The translations under genes and the position numbers were made by a program. DNA of 64,000 nucleotides from Corynebacterium kalidii. Its GTDB lineage: Bacteria; Actinomycetota; Actinomycetes; Mycobacteriales; Mycobacteriaceae. The stretch covers positions 43,110 through 107,109 of the forward strand of contig NZ_JALIEA010000007.1 in assembly GCF_022869005.1 (NCBI RefSeq), written 5' to 3'. The notes under the pieces were generated by a model. That model made no database searches, had not been told where the DNA came from, and worked only from the letters and a program-made list of their open reading frames with translations. Positions 54,888 through 64,000 of this stretch are shown here, piece by piece; position 1 is the first letter of the stretch; each line of letters begins with the position of its first letter.

Positions 54888-55502
54888 GTGAGTACAGCAG
54901 TAGAGACGCGTCCCGAGGCACGCACCCCAGGCATGTGGGGTGCGTCGAGGCTGTATGCCGCGGGCCTCGTCCTGTTCGGCGTCGTCGGGATCTTCATGTC
55001 CGGCCTGATCCTCCACGACAAGATCATGCTCCTGCAGGACGTGGGGTTCACTCCCGCCTGCACCCTCAACGACGTCGTGTCGTGTACGGATGTCATGAAC
55101 TCCAGTCAAGCCGCCGCCTTCGGCTTCCCCAACCCGTTCATCGGCCTGGTGGGTTTCGCCGTCGTGCTGACCATCGGGGTGGCGCTGTTCGCCGGGGCGA
55201 GGTTCCGCGCCTGGTTCTGGTACGGCTTCCTGGCCGGCCTGGTCTTCGCGGTGGGCTTCGTCCACTGGCTGGCCTACCAGGCCGTCTACGAGATCGAGGC
55301 GCTGTGTCCCTACTGCATGGTCGTGTGGGCGGTCGTGCTTCCGCTGTTCGTGTCCACCGTGGTGCGTGTCGCGCGGTCGCGCAGCCTGGACCGCGGCGGG
55401 GTGCAGTCCTCCGGTGTGGCCGCTGTCGGGATGCCGGCCGCTGTGGTGGTCGTCTGGTACCTCGGTTTCACCGCGCTGATCCTGCAGCAGTTCGTGTTCT
55501 GA
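54888..55502 (+). CDS. Vitamin K epoxide reductase (VKOR) family protein
   Basis: A 204-residue protein with about four to five membrane segments. VKOR features: an N-terminal segment with the Cys pair CTLNDVVSC near residues 58-66, SSQAAAFGFPNPFIGLVGF, and the active CxxC in EALCPYCMVVW near 140. In Actinobacteria VKOR reoxidises DsbA using quinone. The start is GTG 54888 (VSTAVETRPE) with GGGAGA upstream. A DsbA-like gene lies 495 bases upstream on the same strand, which fits a partnership. Confidence 0.9.
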   Translation: MSTAVETRPEARTPGMWGASRLYAAGLVLFGVVGIFMSGLILHDKIMLLQDVGFTPACTLNDVVSCTDVMNSSQAAAFGFPNPFIGLVGFAVVLTIGVALFAGARFRAWFWYGFLAGLVFAVGFVHWLAYQAVYEIEALCPYCMVVWAVVLPLFVSTVVRVARSRSLDRGGVQSSGVAAVGMPAAVVVVWYLGFTALILQQFVF

Positions 55503-55557
55503 GACGCCGGCGGTACAGCGGTGGGGTGAGCCCTTCCTTCGCTGGTTTTCCGACCGG

Positions 55558-55587
55558 TTTGGCTGAGGCCCTGTCTCCGGCTAAACT
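55558..55587 (+). promoter_or_regulatory. Candidate promoter of rpmJ
   Basis: TTTGGC (55558-55563) and TAAACT (55582-55587) are 18 bases apart, about 160 bases before the rpmJ start codon; the long leader holds three phased GATCAA repeats. Confidence 0.4.
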
Positions 55588-55664
55588 GTCGTGCTGTGTC
55601 GCGACCCGGCTTTCCGGGCTCGCACGTCGCTTCCCCGGTCAGGTCTCTTCGGTCCGGGAAGCCT

Positions 55665-55690
55665 GATCAAATCCGATCAATCACGATCAA
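55665..55690 (+). repeat. Three GATCAA repeats in exact 10-base phase upstream of rpmJ
   Basis: GATCAA occurs at 55665, 55675 and 55685 with four variable bases between. The 10-base period puts the hexamers on one face of the helix. It lies 59 bases before the rpmJ start. Confidence 0.85.
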
Positions 55691-55748
55691 CACCGCGCCG
55701 AGGTTCTGTGTGAGCAGCCCGGGGCGCACGACGAGAAAGGAGCGCCCG

Positions 55749-55871
55749 ATGAAGGTCCGTAAGTCCCTTCGGTCGCTGAAGAACAAGCCGGGCGCCCAGG
55801 TTGTCCGCCGCCACGGCAAGGTCTTCGTGATCAACAAGAAGGACCCGCGTTTCAAGGCTCGCCAGGGCTAG
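55749..55871 (+). CDS. rpmJ: Ribosomal protein L36, zinc-ribbon-free form
   Basis: A 40-residue protein beginning [19 protein letters not shown] and ending [11 protein letters not shown]. It has no cysteine, so it lacks the Zn-ribbon of the classical 37-residue L36 and is the C-minus paralogue type. Bacteria use such forms to save zinc, often under Zur control, but I see no clear Zur box here. ATG 55749 follows GAAAGGAG. It is outside the S10/alpha operons and ends in a terminator. Confidence 0.95.
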   Translation: MKVRKSLRSLKNKPGAQVVRRHGKVFVINKKDPRFKARQG

Positions 55872-55894
55872 AATCCGCGGATCCGCGTCGTCGG

Positions 55895-55940
55895 ACCCCT
55901 CCCAGCCAGTCCCTCACGGGACGGCCGGGAGGGGTTCTTC
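55895..55940 (+). terminator. Rho-independent terminator after rpmJ
   Basis: ACCCCTCCC (55895-55903) pairs with GGGAGGGGT (55927-55935) and an inner GTCCC/GGGAC (55909-55913 with 55918-55922) closes loop TCAC; TTCTTC follows. Confidence 0.85.
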
Positions 55941-56045
55941 GCGTCTGGGGGAGGGGAGGGCCACCGGTGGAATTACAACCGTGGTCTTCGGGGCCCAACA
56001 TGTAGTGTCGGCGCCGCTGTGCCACCTGCGAATACGCGCCTTGTA

Positions 56046-56093
56046 ACTACTATATGTTGTATTTCGCGGATGTTATTACCCCAATATCTCGTA
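56046..56093 (+). promoter_or_regulatory. Tandem NrdR-box-like sequences upstream of nrdH
   Basis: ACTACTATATGTTGTA (56046-56061) and ACCCCAATATCTCGTA (56078-56093) share the pattern AC..C.ATAT.T.GTA and start 32 bases apart, about three helical turns, the usual spacing of NrdR box pairs. NrdR represses ribonucleotide reductase genes when dATP is high. Confidence 0.65.
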
Positions 56094-56243
56094 GGAGTAC
56101 GGGTTGTGCCCCGCTCCGATTCCGGTGTAGTGTCGTCGTCATCAGCCCGGCAGGGGCGGGGCCACAGGACTTCCCGGTGGCACTGCTGGACCGGGCACTC
56201 ACCGCAGAACCGTCCGCCGTTTTTTTCTCCAGGGAGCGCCTCG

Positions 56244-56474
56244 ATGATCACCGTCTACACCAAGCCCGCCTGCGTCCAGTGCACCGCCACCAAGAGGGCT
56301 CTCGACAAGGCCGGGCTGGACTACGAGATGGTCGACATCAGCCTCGACGACGAGGCCCGTGACTACGTCATGGCGCTCGGCCACCTCCAGGCCCCGGTCG
56401 TCGTCACGGAGGACGCACACTGGTCCGGGTTCCGGCCGGACCGCATCAAGGGACTGGACGCAGCAGCCGCCTGA
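56244..56474 (+). CDS. nrdH: NrdH-redoxin
   Basis: A 76-residue glutaredoxin-like protein with the NrdH redox motif CVQC at about residues 10-13 (TKPACVQCTATKRAL) and the C-terminal HWSGFRPDRIKGL, which distinguishes NrdH from glutaredoxins and lets thioredoxin reductase reduce it. It supplies electrons to NrdEF. ATG 56244 follows CAGGGAG. Unlike the usual nrdH-I-E order, a terminator and an MFS gene separate it from nrdI. Confidence 0.95.
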   Translation: MITVYTKPACVQCTATKRALDKAGLDYEMVDISLDDEARDYVMALGHLQAPVVVTEDAHWSGFRPDRIKGLDAAAA

Positions 56475-56502
56475 TCCGGGCCCCACGGGGCCGGGCACCA
56501 CC

Positions 56503-56541
56503 GGGAAGGACGCTGCGACGTGCAGCGTCCTTCCCTCTTTT
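56503..56541 (+). terminator. Rho-independent terminator between nrdH and the MFS gene
   Basis: A 14-bp perfect stem GGGAAGGACGCTGC/GCAGCGTCCTTCCC (56503-56516 with 56522-56535) with loop GACGT is followed by TCTTTT (56536-56541). It would end most nrdH transcripts. Confidence 0.93.
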
Positions 56542-56580
56542 CATGTCTGATCGTCAACGAACCCTGGAGTGGTGTTATTC

Positions 56581-57936
56581 ATGGCTTCGCGCTCTGAGCG
56601 CCGTCCCGGCGGAGCGGCTTTCCGGTCGATGCTGGCCGACACCACGCCGCTGCAGTCGCCGCACTTCCGTCGGCTGTGGACGGCCAACATCATCACGGTG
56701 GTGGGGGCCCAGCTCAACATCATCGTCGTCCCGGCGCAGATCTACGCGATCACCGGCAGTTCCGCCTACGTCGGGTTGGCCGGCGCCTTCGGGCTTGTCC
56801 CGCTGATCGTCTTCGGCCTGTACGGCGGCGCGTTGGCCGACATGATGGACCGCCGGCGCCTGCTGATGATCACCACCGTCGGCCTGATCGTCACCGCGGT
56901 CGCCTTCTGGGCGCAGGCGGCCTCGGGGCTCGACAACGTCTGGCTGCTGCTCAGCATCTTCGCCCTGCAGCAGGCGTTCTTCGCGGTGAACCAGCCGACC
57001 CGGACGGCCATCACCGCCCGTATCGTGCCGGAGGGTTCCGTCGCGGCCGCGGTGTCATTGAACATGACCGTGCAGCAGGCCGGCGCGATCGTCGGTCCGA
57101 TTCTCGGCGGTCTGCTGATCCCGGTGACCGGTTTCGCCCTGTTGTACCTGCTCGACGCCGTCTGTCTGGCGGCGACGCTGTGGGCGGTGGTGAAGTTGCC
57201 GGCACTGCCACCCGATCTCGGCGGGGAGCCGGGGGACGCGCCGGACGCGACGGCCCGGCGCCGGCGTACCCCCGGGTTCCGCAGTATCGCCGAAGGGTTC
57301 GTCTACCTCGCGGCGATGCCGATCCTGCTGATGAGCTTCGTCATCGACCTCATCGCCATGGTGTTCGGCATGCCGCGGGCGCTGATCCCCCAGATCTCCT
57401 CCGTGGACTTCGGGGAGACCGGCGACGGCGGACTGTTCTACGCGCTCCTCTTCGCCGCCGTGCCGTTGGGTGCGGTCGTCGGCGGGGTCTTCTCCGGGAC
57501 GGTGACGAGGTTGCGGCGCCAGGGCGCGGGCATCGTGGTCTCGGTGCTCTGCTGGGGCGCCGCGATCATCGTCATGGGCCTGGCGGTGAACCTCGCCGAC
57601 GGCCGGGTCGGTCTGTGGGCGTGGGTGGCCGTCGTGGCCTTCGTCGTGGGCGGTGTCGCCGACATGTTCTCCTCGGTCCAGCGGTCGGCGATGCTCCAGG
57701 AGGCGGCGGACGACCGGATGCGCGGGCGCCTGCAGGGCGTGTTCCTGATAGTCGTCGCCGGTGGTCCCCGGCTGGCGGACATGCTGCACGGATGGGCCGG
57801 ATCCCTGTTCAGTGCAGGGACCGCGACGCTCGTCGGCGGGGTCCTCGTGATTGTCGGTACCATTGTCGCTGTCGCGGTTGTCCCGTCCTTCCTGGCCTAC
57901 GTTCCTGCCCGGTTCACCGACGGCAGTGAGAAATAG
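56581..57936 (+). CDS. Major facilitator, EntS/multidrug type
   Basis: A 451-residue MFS protein with 12 predicted segments. SPHFRRLWTANIITVVGAQLNIIVVPAQIYAITGSSAYVGLAGAFGLVPLIVFGLYGGALADMMDRRRLL is the N-terminal region of the EntS/MFS_3 family, which exports siderophores or drugs. GTMF-like signals of other families are absent. The gene interrupts nrdH and nrdI. ATG 56581 (MASRSERRPGG) is used; a GTG at 56572 is possible. nrdI follows after 15 bases, so the two are probably co-transcribed. Confidence 0.85.
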   Translation: MASRSERRPGGAAFRSMLADTTPLQSPHFRRLWTANIITVVGAQLNIIVVPAQIYAITGSSAYVGLAGAFGLVPLIVFGLYGGALADMMDRRRLLMITTVGLIVTAVAFWAQAASGLDNVWLLLSIFALQQAFFAVNQPTRTAITARIVPEGSVAAAVSLNMTVQQAGAIVGPILGGLLIPVTGFALLYLLDAVCLAATLWAVVKLPALPPDLGGEPGDAPDATARRRRTPGFRSIAEGFVYLAAMPILLMSFVIDLIAMVFGMPRALIPQISSVDFGETGDGGLFYALLFAAVPLGAVVGGVFSGTVTRLRRQGAGIVVSVLCWGAAIIVMGLAVNLADGRVGLWAWVAVVAFVVGGVADMFSSVQRSAMLQEAADDRMRGRLQGVFLIVVAGGPRLADMLHGWAGSLFSAGTATLVGGVLVIVGTIVAVAVVPSFLAYVPARFTDGSEK

Positions 57937-57951
57937 AAAGGACAGTCATCC

Positions 57952-58395
57952 ATGCTCATCGTCTATTTTTCCTCCACCACCCGCAACACCGACCGCTTCG
58001 TCCGGAAGCTGGGACGGCCCGCCGCACGGATCCCGCTGCGCCGCCAGGACCCGGCGTTGACGGTGGACGAGCCCTTCGTCCTGATCTGCCCGACGTACGG
58101 CGGCGGCGCCTCGATCACGGGTGCCGATTCGCGCCCGGTGCCCAAACAGGTCATCCGGTTCCTCAACGACCCGTCCAACCGTGCCCTCTTGCGCGGCGTC
58201 ATCTCGTCGGGCAACCTCAACTTCGGTGAGGACTTCTGCCGGGCGGGCGACGTCATCGCGGCGAAATGCGGCGTGCCCTACCTGTACCGCTTCGAACTCA
58301 TGGGCACACCGGCCGATGTCGACCGGGTCAACGAGGGGCTGTCCGAGTTCGAGGACGCGCTCCGGCAGGACGGACGCTGGGAGGCCGTGGCATGA
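57952..58395 (+). CDS. nrdI: NrdI flavodoxin-like protein
   Basis: A 147-residue protein starting [21 protein letters not shown], the FMN-binding loop of NrdI, with CPTYGGG and [18 protein letters not shown]. It supplies superoxide/peroxide oxidant for the Mn2-tyrosyl radical of NrdF. ATG 57952 follows AGAAAGGACAG. nrdE starts 64 bases after its stop. Confidence 0.94.
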   Translation: MLIVYFSSTTRNTDRFVRKLGRPAARIPLRRQDPALTVDEPFVLICPTYGGGASITGADSRPVPKQVIRFLNDPSNRALLRGVISSGNLNFGEDFCRAGDVIAAKCGVPYLYRFELMGTPADVDRVNEGLSEFEDALRQDGRWEAVA

Positions 58396-58459
58396 CGTAG
58401 ACGGCCGACAACAGAACACACAGTCACATACACACCATCTTTTTCATTACGGGAGAGTC

Positions 58460-60619
58460 ATGACCACCGAACTCGGGAAGACCGTCGCAGAGCCGGTCCA
58501 GCAGGCCAACCAGCTGGACTACCACCAGCTCAACGCACTACTCAACCTGTACGACGCCGACGGCCGGATCCAGTTCGACAAGGACCGCGAGGCCGCCAAC
58601 CAGTACTTCCTGCAGCACGTGAACCAGAACACCGTCTACTTCCACGACCTGGAGGAGAAGATCGGCTACCTGGTGGAGAACAAGTACTACGACCCGGAGG
58701 TGCTCGAACGGTACGAGTTCGCCGACGTCAAGGCCCTGTTCAAGCGTGCCTACTCCCACAAGTTCCGCTTCAAGACCTTCCTCGGCGCGTTCAAGTACTA
58801 CACCTCCTACACGCTCAAGACCTTCGACGGCCGGCGGTACCTCGAGCGCTACGAGGACCGTGTGTGCATGGTCGCCCTGGGACTGGCCGACGGCGACATC
58901 GAGCTGGCCGGGAACCTGGTCGACGAGATCATCGGCGGCCGTTTCCAGCCGGCGACCCCGACCTTCCTGAACATCGGCAAGGCGCAGCGCGGTGAGCCGG
59001 TGTCCTGCTTCCTGCTGCGTATCGAGGACAACATGGAGTCGATCGGCCGCTCCATCAACTCCGCACTGCAGCTGTCGAAGCGCGGCGGCGGAGTGGCGCT
59101 GCTGCTGAGCAACCTGCGTGAGACCGGGGCCCCGATCAAGCACATCGAGAACCAGTCCTCCGGTGTGATCCCGGTGATGAAGCTGCTGGAGGACTCCTTC
59201 TCGTACGCCAACCAGCTCGGCGCGCGTCAGGGCGCCGGCGCGGTGTACCTCAACGCACACCACCCGGACATCATGAAGTTCCTCGACACCAAGCGGGAGA
59301 ACGCCGACGAGAAGATCCGGATCAAGACCCTGTCGCTGGGCGTGGTGATCCCGGACGTCACCTTCGAGCTCGCCAAGCGTAACGACGACATGTACCTCTT
59401 CTCCCCGTACGACGTGGAGCGCATCTACGGTCGTCCGTTCGCCGACATCTCCGTGACCGAGCACTACGAGGAGATGGTCGAGGACCCGCGGATCCGGAAG
59501 AAGAAGATCAACGCCCGTCAGTTCTTCCAGACCCTCGCCGAGATCCAGTTCGAGTCCGGCTACCCGTACATCATGTTCGAGGACACGGTGAACAAGGCGA
59601 ACCCGATCGAGGGGCGCATCACCCACTCGAACCTGTGCTCCGAGATCCTCCAGGTCTCCACGCCCAGCGAGTTCAACGACGACCTGACCTACTCCCACGT
59701 CGGTGAGGACATCTCCTGCAACCTGGGGTCGTTGAACATCGCCGCCGCCGTGGACTCCGACGACTTCTCCCGGACCATCGAGACCGCCATCCGTGGTCTC
59801 ACCGCCGTGTCCGACCAGACCTCCATCGACTCGGTGCCGTCGATCCGTGAAGGCAACGACGGGTCCCACGCGATCGGCCTGGGGCAGATGAACCTCCACG
59901 GTTTCCTCGGCCGCGAGCACATCCACTATGGATCGGAGGAAGGCCTGGACTTCACCAACGCCTACTTCGCCGCGGTCATGTACGAGTGCCTCAAGGCGTC
60001 CAACACCATCGCCCGGGAGCGGGGGACGGCGTTCCGCAACTTCGAGAACTCCGACTACGCCTCCGGTGCCTTCTTCGACTCCTACGACCCGGCCACCTTC
60101 CAGCCGCGCACGGAGAAGGTCGCCGCGATCATCGAGGCGTCCTCGATCCACGTCCCGACCGCCGAGGACTGGGCGGAACTGAAGGCGGCGGTGATGGCCG
60201 ACGGCCTGTACAACCGCAACCTGCAGGCCGTGCCGCCGACCGGCTCGATCTCCTACATCAACAACTCGACGTCGTCGATCCACCCGATCGCGTCGAAGAT
60301 CGAGATCCGCAAGGAAGGCAAGATCGGCCGCGTCTACTACCCGGCGCCGCACATGGACAACGACAACCTCGAGTACTTCGAGGACGCCTACGAGATCGGC
60401 TACGAGAAGATCATCGACACCTACGCGGTGGCGACGAAGTACGTCGACCAGGGGCTGTCGTTGACCCTGTTCTTCAAGGACTCGGTGACCACGCGTGACA
60501 TCAACAAGGCGCAGATCTACGCCTGGCGCAAGGGCATCAAGACCCTGTACTACATCCGCCTGCGGCAGACGGCCATGGCCGGCACCGAGGTCGAGGGCTG
60601 CGTGAGCTGCATGCTCTGA
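58460..60619 (+). CDS. nrdE: Class Ib ribonucleotide reductase, alpha subunit
   Basis: A 719-residue NrdE. The first 80 residues lack the ATP-cone, as in class Ib. [13 protein letters not shown] (active-site Cys), [11 protein letters not shown] and [12 protein letters not shown] are conserved catalytic segments, with the second redox Cys pair at the tail GCVSCML. It reduces ribonucleoside diphosphates. ATG 58460 has GGGAGAG upstream. It ends in an 18-bp hairpin. Confidence 0.96.
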   Translation: MTTELGKTVAEPVQQANQLDYHQLNALLNLYDADGRIQFDKDREAANQYFLQHVNQNTVYFHDLEEKIGYLVENKYYDPEVLERYEFADVKALFKRAYSHKFRFKTFLGAFKYYTSYTLKTFDGRRYLERYEDRVCMVALGLADGDIELAGNLVDEIIGGRFQPATPTFLNIGKAQRGEPVSCFLLRIEDNMESIGRSINSALQLSKRGGGVALLLSNLRETGAPIKHIENQSSGVIPVMKLLEDSFSYANQLGARQGAGAVYLNAHHPDIMKFLDTKRENADEKIRIKTLSLGVVIPDVTFELAKRNDDMYLFSPYDVERIYGRPFADISVTEHYEEMVEDPRIRKKKINARQFFQTLAEIQFESGYPYIMFEDTVNKANPIEGRITHSNLCSEILQVSTPSEFNDDLTYSHVGEDISCNLGSLNIAAAVDSDDFSRTIETAIRGLTAVSDQTSIDSVPSIREGNDGSHAIGLGQMNLHGFLGREHIHYGSEEGLDFTNAYFAAVMYECLKASNTIARERGTAFRNFENSDYASGAFFDSYDPATFQPRTEKVAAIIEASSIHVPTAEDWAELKAAVMADGLYNRNLQAVPPTGSISYINNSTSSIHPIASKIEIRKEGKIGRVYYPAPHMDNDNLEYFEDAYEIGYEKIIDTYAVATKYVDQGLSLTLFFKDSVTTRDINKAQIYAWRKGIKTLYYIRLRQTAMAGTEVEGCVSCML

Positions 60620-60640
60620 CGCCGCCCGACGGGTGGGACA

Positions 60641-60681
60641 CGAACACCCCGGAGTCCAGGACGTGGACTCCGGGGTGTTCG
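60641..60681. terminator. Hairpin between nrdE and ftn
   Basis: Arms 60641-60658 and 60664-60681 are exact complements over 18 bases (CGAACACCCCGGAGTCCA) around GGACG, between two convergent genes. Confidence 0.88.
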
Positions 60682-60726
60682 CGTCAGGTGAGCCGGAAGC
60701 GGACGCGGGGGTGGAGGGGAGAGAGA

Positions 60727-61224
60727 CTACTCTCCGTCGCGTGCAGCGAGCTTGGCGTCGATGCGCAGCAGGCCGGAGCCGTCGTTGCCGACGGTCTTGA
60801 TCCAGTCGATGATGTCGTTGATGGTGGACTCCTCCTCGATCTGCTCGGCGAGGAAGAAGTTGATCAGCTGACGGGAGTCGATGTCGCCGGTCTCGTCCGC
60901 GGTGCGGGCGAGGTTGCGGATCATCTCGGAGACCTTCTGCTCGTGGTTGAGGGCGGCCTCGAAGGCGTCGAGCGGGGTGGCGATCTTCAGCGACGGGAGG
61001 TCGATGTCGGTGAGGTCGACGCGGGCGTCGCGGTCGAGGAGGTGGGAGGCGAACTTCGCGGCGTGCTCGCGCTCCTCGTCGGCCTGTGTGCGGAACCAGT
61101 CGCGCATGCCGAGGAAGGAGAGTCGGTCCATCTCGTAGGACAGCTGGGTGTAGATGAGGGACGCCTGGTGTTCGGCGACGACCTGCTGGTTGACGGCTTC
61201 CTGGAACTTCTCGTTGATGCTCAT
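60727..61224 (-). CDS. ftn: Ferritin
   Basis: A 165-residue four-helix ferritin. Ferroxidase ligands appear as NQQVVAEHQASLIYTQLS (E), DEEREHAAKF (E-x2-H) and FFLAEQIEEESTINDII. It stores iron as a 24-mer in the cytosol. ATG 61224 is followed upstream by GGTTTAGAC; a DtxR-like box lies 38-56 bases before it. Adjacent to nrdF, whose cofactor needs metal. Confidence 0.94.
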   Translation of the reverse strand: MSINEKFQEAVNQQVVAEHQASLIYTQLSYEMDRLSFLGMRDWFRTQADEEREHAAKFASHLLDRDARVDLTDIDLPSLKIATPLDAFEAALNHEQKVSEMIRNLARTADETGDIDSRQLINFFLAEQIEEESTINDIIDWIKTVGNDGSGLLRIDAKLAARDGE

Positions 61225-62645
<1,421 letters not shown>

Positions 62646-62663
62646 CCCCGCCACCAGGGTGTC

Positions 62664-62694
62664 CACCCCGTCCTCCTTCCGGGAGGGCGGGGTG
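62664..62694 (+). terminator. Hairpin downstream of nrdF
   Basis: CACCCCG-T-CCTCC pairs with 62681-62694 over 13 positions (two T-G pairs), loop of three, about 20 bases after the nrdF stop. Confidence 0.75.
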
Positions 62695-62927
62695 TCCGCG
62701 TCACGGGGCACCGGGGGAGCGGAGGCGGGGATGCACCCCCGATCGCGTCAACGAGGGGGCGACGGGGGCCTCCGGCTATTAATGCCGGCGCTGACCGATT
62801 AGTATTGGTCCCAGTCTGTGCGGGTGACCCGTGACGGGTGACGTCTCAACGCCACTAGGTGCCCGCTGTGCAGCTCATTCATTGGGTGTCGTCCCGACGA
62901 ACGACACCGCGTAGTCAGGAGGATTGA

Positions 62928-64000
62928 ATGACCGCAGTAGCGCCCAGGGAAGACCAGCCGGTCTCCCCAGATCGGCCTGCTCCTCAAGGTGGGAAGTCGA
63001 AGAAGGGTGGCCATGCGTGGGCACTCCTGTCCACGACCGACCACAAACAGCTCGGCATCATGTACATCATCACCGCCTTCATCTTCTTCGGAATCGGCGG
63101 TCTGATGGCCCTGCTGATCCGTGTGGAGCTCTTCCACCCGGGTCTGCAGTTCCTGTCCAACGAACAGTTCAACCAGCTGTTCACCATGCACGGCACCATC
63201 ATGCTGCTGTTGTTCGGCACCCCGATCGTCTGGGGCTTCGCCAACTACATCATGCCGCTGCAGATCGGTGCACCGGACGTGGCCTTCCCCCGGCTGAACG
63301 CCTTCGGCTTCTGGCTGACCACCTGGGGCGGCATCATCATGCTCACCGGCTTCCTCACCCCCGGTGGCGCGGCGGACTTCGGCTGGACGATGTACATGCC
63401 GCTGGCGGACGCCATCCACTCGCCCGGTGTGGGCTCGCAGTTGTGGATCGTCGGTGTCGGTGTCGGCGGCGTCGGCAGCATCCTCGCCGGCGTCAACATG
63501 ATCACCACGATCCTGTGCCTGCGTGCGCCCGGTATGACGATGTTCCGCATGCCGGTGTTCACCTGGAACATCCTGGTGATGTCCCTGCTGGTGCTGCTGA
63601 TCTTCCCGCTGCTGACCGCGGCCGCACTCGGTGTGCTCTACGACCGCCTGCTCGGCGGCCATATCTACGACCCGGCCAACGGTGGCGCGATCCTGTGGCA
63701 GCACCTGTTCTGGTTCTTCGGCCACCCCGAGGTCTACGTCCTGGCCCTGCCGTTCTTCGGCATCGTCTCCGAGATCTTCCCGGTGTTCTCCCGTAAGCCG
63801 ATGTTCGGTTACGTCGGCCTGGTGTTCGCCACGCTGTCGATCGCGGCGCTGTCGCTGGCGGTGTGGGCGCACCACATGTTCGTCACCGGTGCGGTGCTGC
63901 TGCCGTTCTTCAGCTTCATGACCTTCCTGATCGCCGTGCCGACCGGCATGAAGTTCTTCAACTGGCTGGGCACGATGTGGAAGGGCCGGATCACCTTCGA
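62928..64000 (+). CDS. ctaD: Cytochrome c oxidase subunit I (aa3), 3' part outside window
   Basis: The frame from ATG 62928 (ribosome site AGGAGG) is open to the right edge, 357 codons. It shows the heme-copper oxidase core: [13 protein letters not shown] with a heme ligand His, [18 protein letters not shown] with the Cu-B His and cross-linked Tyr, and [11 protein letters not shown] with the two further Cu-B His. About 12 segments are expected; about eight are visible. It reduces O2 to water and pumps protons. The N-terminus carries a short extension (PSEDQPVS-like, Pro-rich) before TTDHKQLG. The rest lies beyond base 64000. Confidence 0.95.
   Translation, partial: MTAVAPREDQPVSPDRPAPQGGKSKKGGHAWALLSTTDHKQLGIMYIITAFIFFGIGGLMALLIRVELFHPGLQFLSNEQFNQLFTMHGTIMLLLFGTPIVWGFANYIMPLQIGAPDVAFPRLNAFGFWLTTWGGIIMLTGFLTPGGAADFGWTMYMPLADAIHSPGVGSQLWIVGVGVGGVGSILAGVNMITTILCLRAPGMTMFRMPVFTWNILVMSLLVLLIFPLLTAAALGVLYDRLLGGHIYDPANGGAILWQHLFWFFGHPEVYVLALPFFGIVSEIFPVFSRKPMFGYVGLVFATLSIAALSLAVWAHHMFVTGAVLLPFFSFMTFLIAVPTGMKFFNWLGTMWKGRITF

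Larger units (their letters stand above)
55872..56243 (+). other. Intergenic region rpmJ-nrdH with terminator and NrdR boxes
   Basis: These 372 bases contain the rpmJ terminator (55895-55940), then an AT-richer stretch (about 56030-56100) with two NrdR-like boxes, and a GC-rich leader ending in TTTTTTTCTCCAGGGAG before the nrdH ATG. No convincing gene is seen; the T7 run just before the ribosome site is unusual for this genome. Confidence 0.6.

Noticed and set aside
62886..62907. GTGTCGT/ACGACAC inverted repeat before ctaD
   Set aside because: Seven-base arms with an eight-base loop in GC-rich DNA; could be chance, and no regulator matches with confidence.

Overview
The window looks like a stretch of chromosome from a high-GC Corynebacterium (Mycobacteriales). 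The evidence is the gene content and order: mctB-mctC, a CPxC mycoredoxin, lhr next to a Nei2-type glycosylase, hisN beside a second inositol-monophosphatase-like gene and prfB, ftsE-ftsX-smpB-ssrA with a coryneform tmRNA tag (AEKNTQRDYALAA), a class Ib nrdH/I/E/F set closest to C. ammoniagenes-type proteins, ferritin, ctaD, a cutinase-like esterase and an LpqH-like lipoprotein. The species cannot be fixed from the sequence alone.

Layout. 1-10 kb: tail of an unknown gene, an MMPL exporter, tRNA-Arg(CCU), a CPA2 antiporter, the mctBC monocarboxylate uptake pair, and a minus-strand operon cysQ-cls-thyA-folA-mrx1. 10-18.3 kb: lhr, nei2, then two nuclease-like genes (a DUF559-type protein flanked by two related palindromic repeats and a degenerate Mrr-like protein). 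18-31 kb: pgi, hisN, an IMPase paralogue, prfB, then a roughly 5 kb accessory block (rtcB RNA ligase with an apparent 1-base frameshift and a structured leader, SDR, methyltransferase, AbgT transporter) that separates prfB from ftsE-ftsX-smpB-ssrA. 31-50.4 kb: a complete phenylacetate (PAA) degradation locus.

The PAA locus holds the regulator paaR, ligase paaK, ring-epoxidase operon paaABCDE with paaG-paaJ-paaF-paaH in one overlapping transcription unit, and the divergent paaZ-paaI pair. Three related palindromes (upstream of paaK, between paaZ and a thioesterase gene, and upstream of paaA) are likely PaaR operators, so the scattered units form one regulon. KtrAB potassium uptake, an MHS-type transporter and a GntR-MFS pair lie among them. 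The GntR gene carries a 41-bp perfect palindrome over its own promoter and is probably leaderless.

50.5-64 kb: PAP2 phosphatase and LpqH-like lipoprotein, an alanine/sodium symporter, a DsbA-like protein and a VKOR protein (an oxidative folding pair) around tRNA-Ala(GGC), a zinc-ribbon-free L36 (rpmJ), then ribonucleotide reduction: nrdH with tandem NrdR-like boxes and its own terminator, an inserted MFS gene, nrdI-nrdE, ferritin on the other strand, nrdF, and the first two thirds of ctaD running off the right edge. Most gene pairs that converge are separated by strong GC-rich hairpins. I saw no IS element, prophage or CRISPR array.
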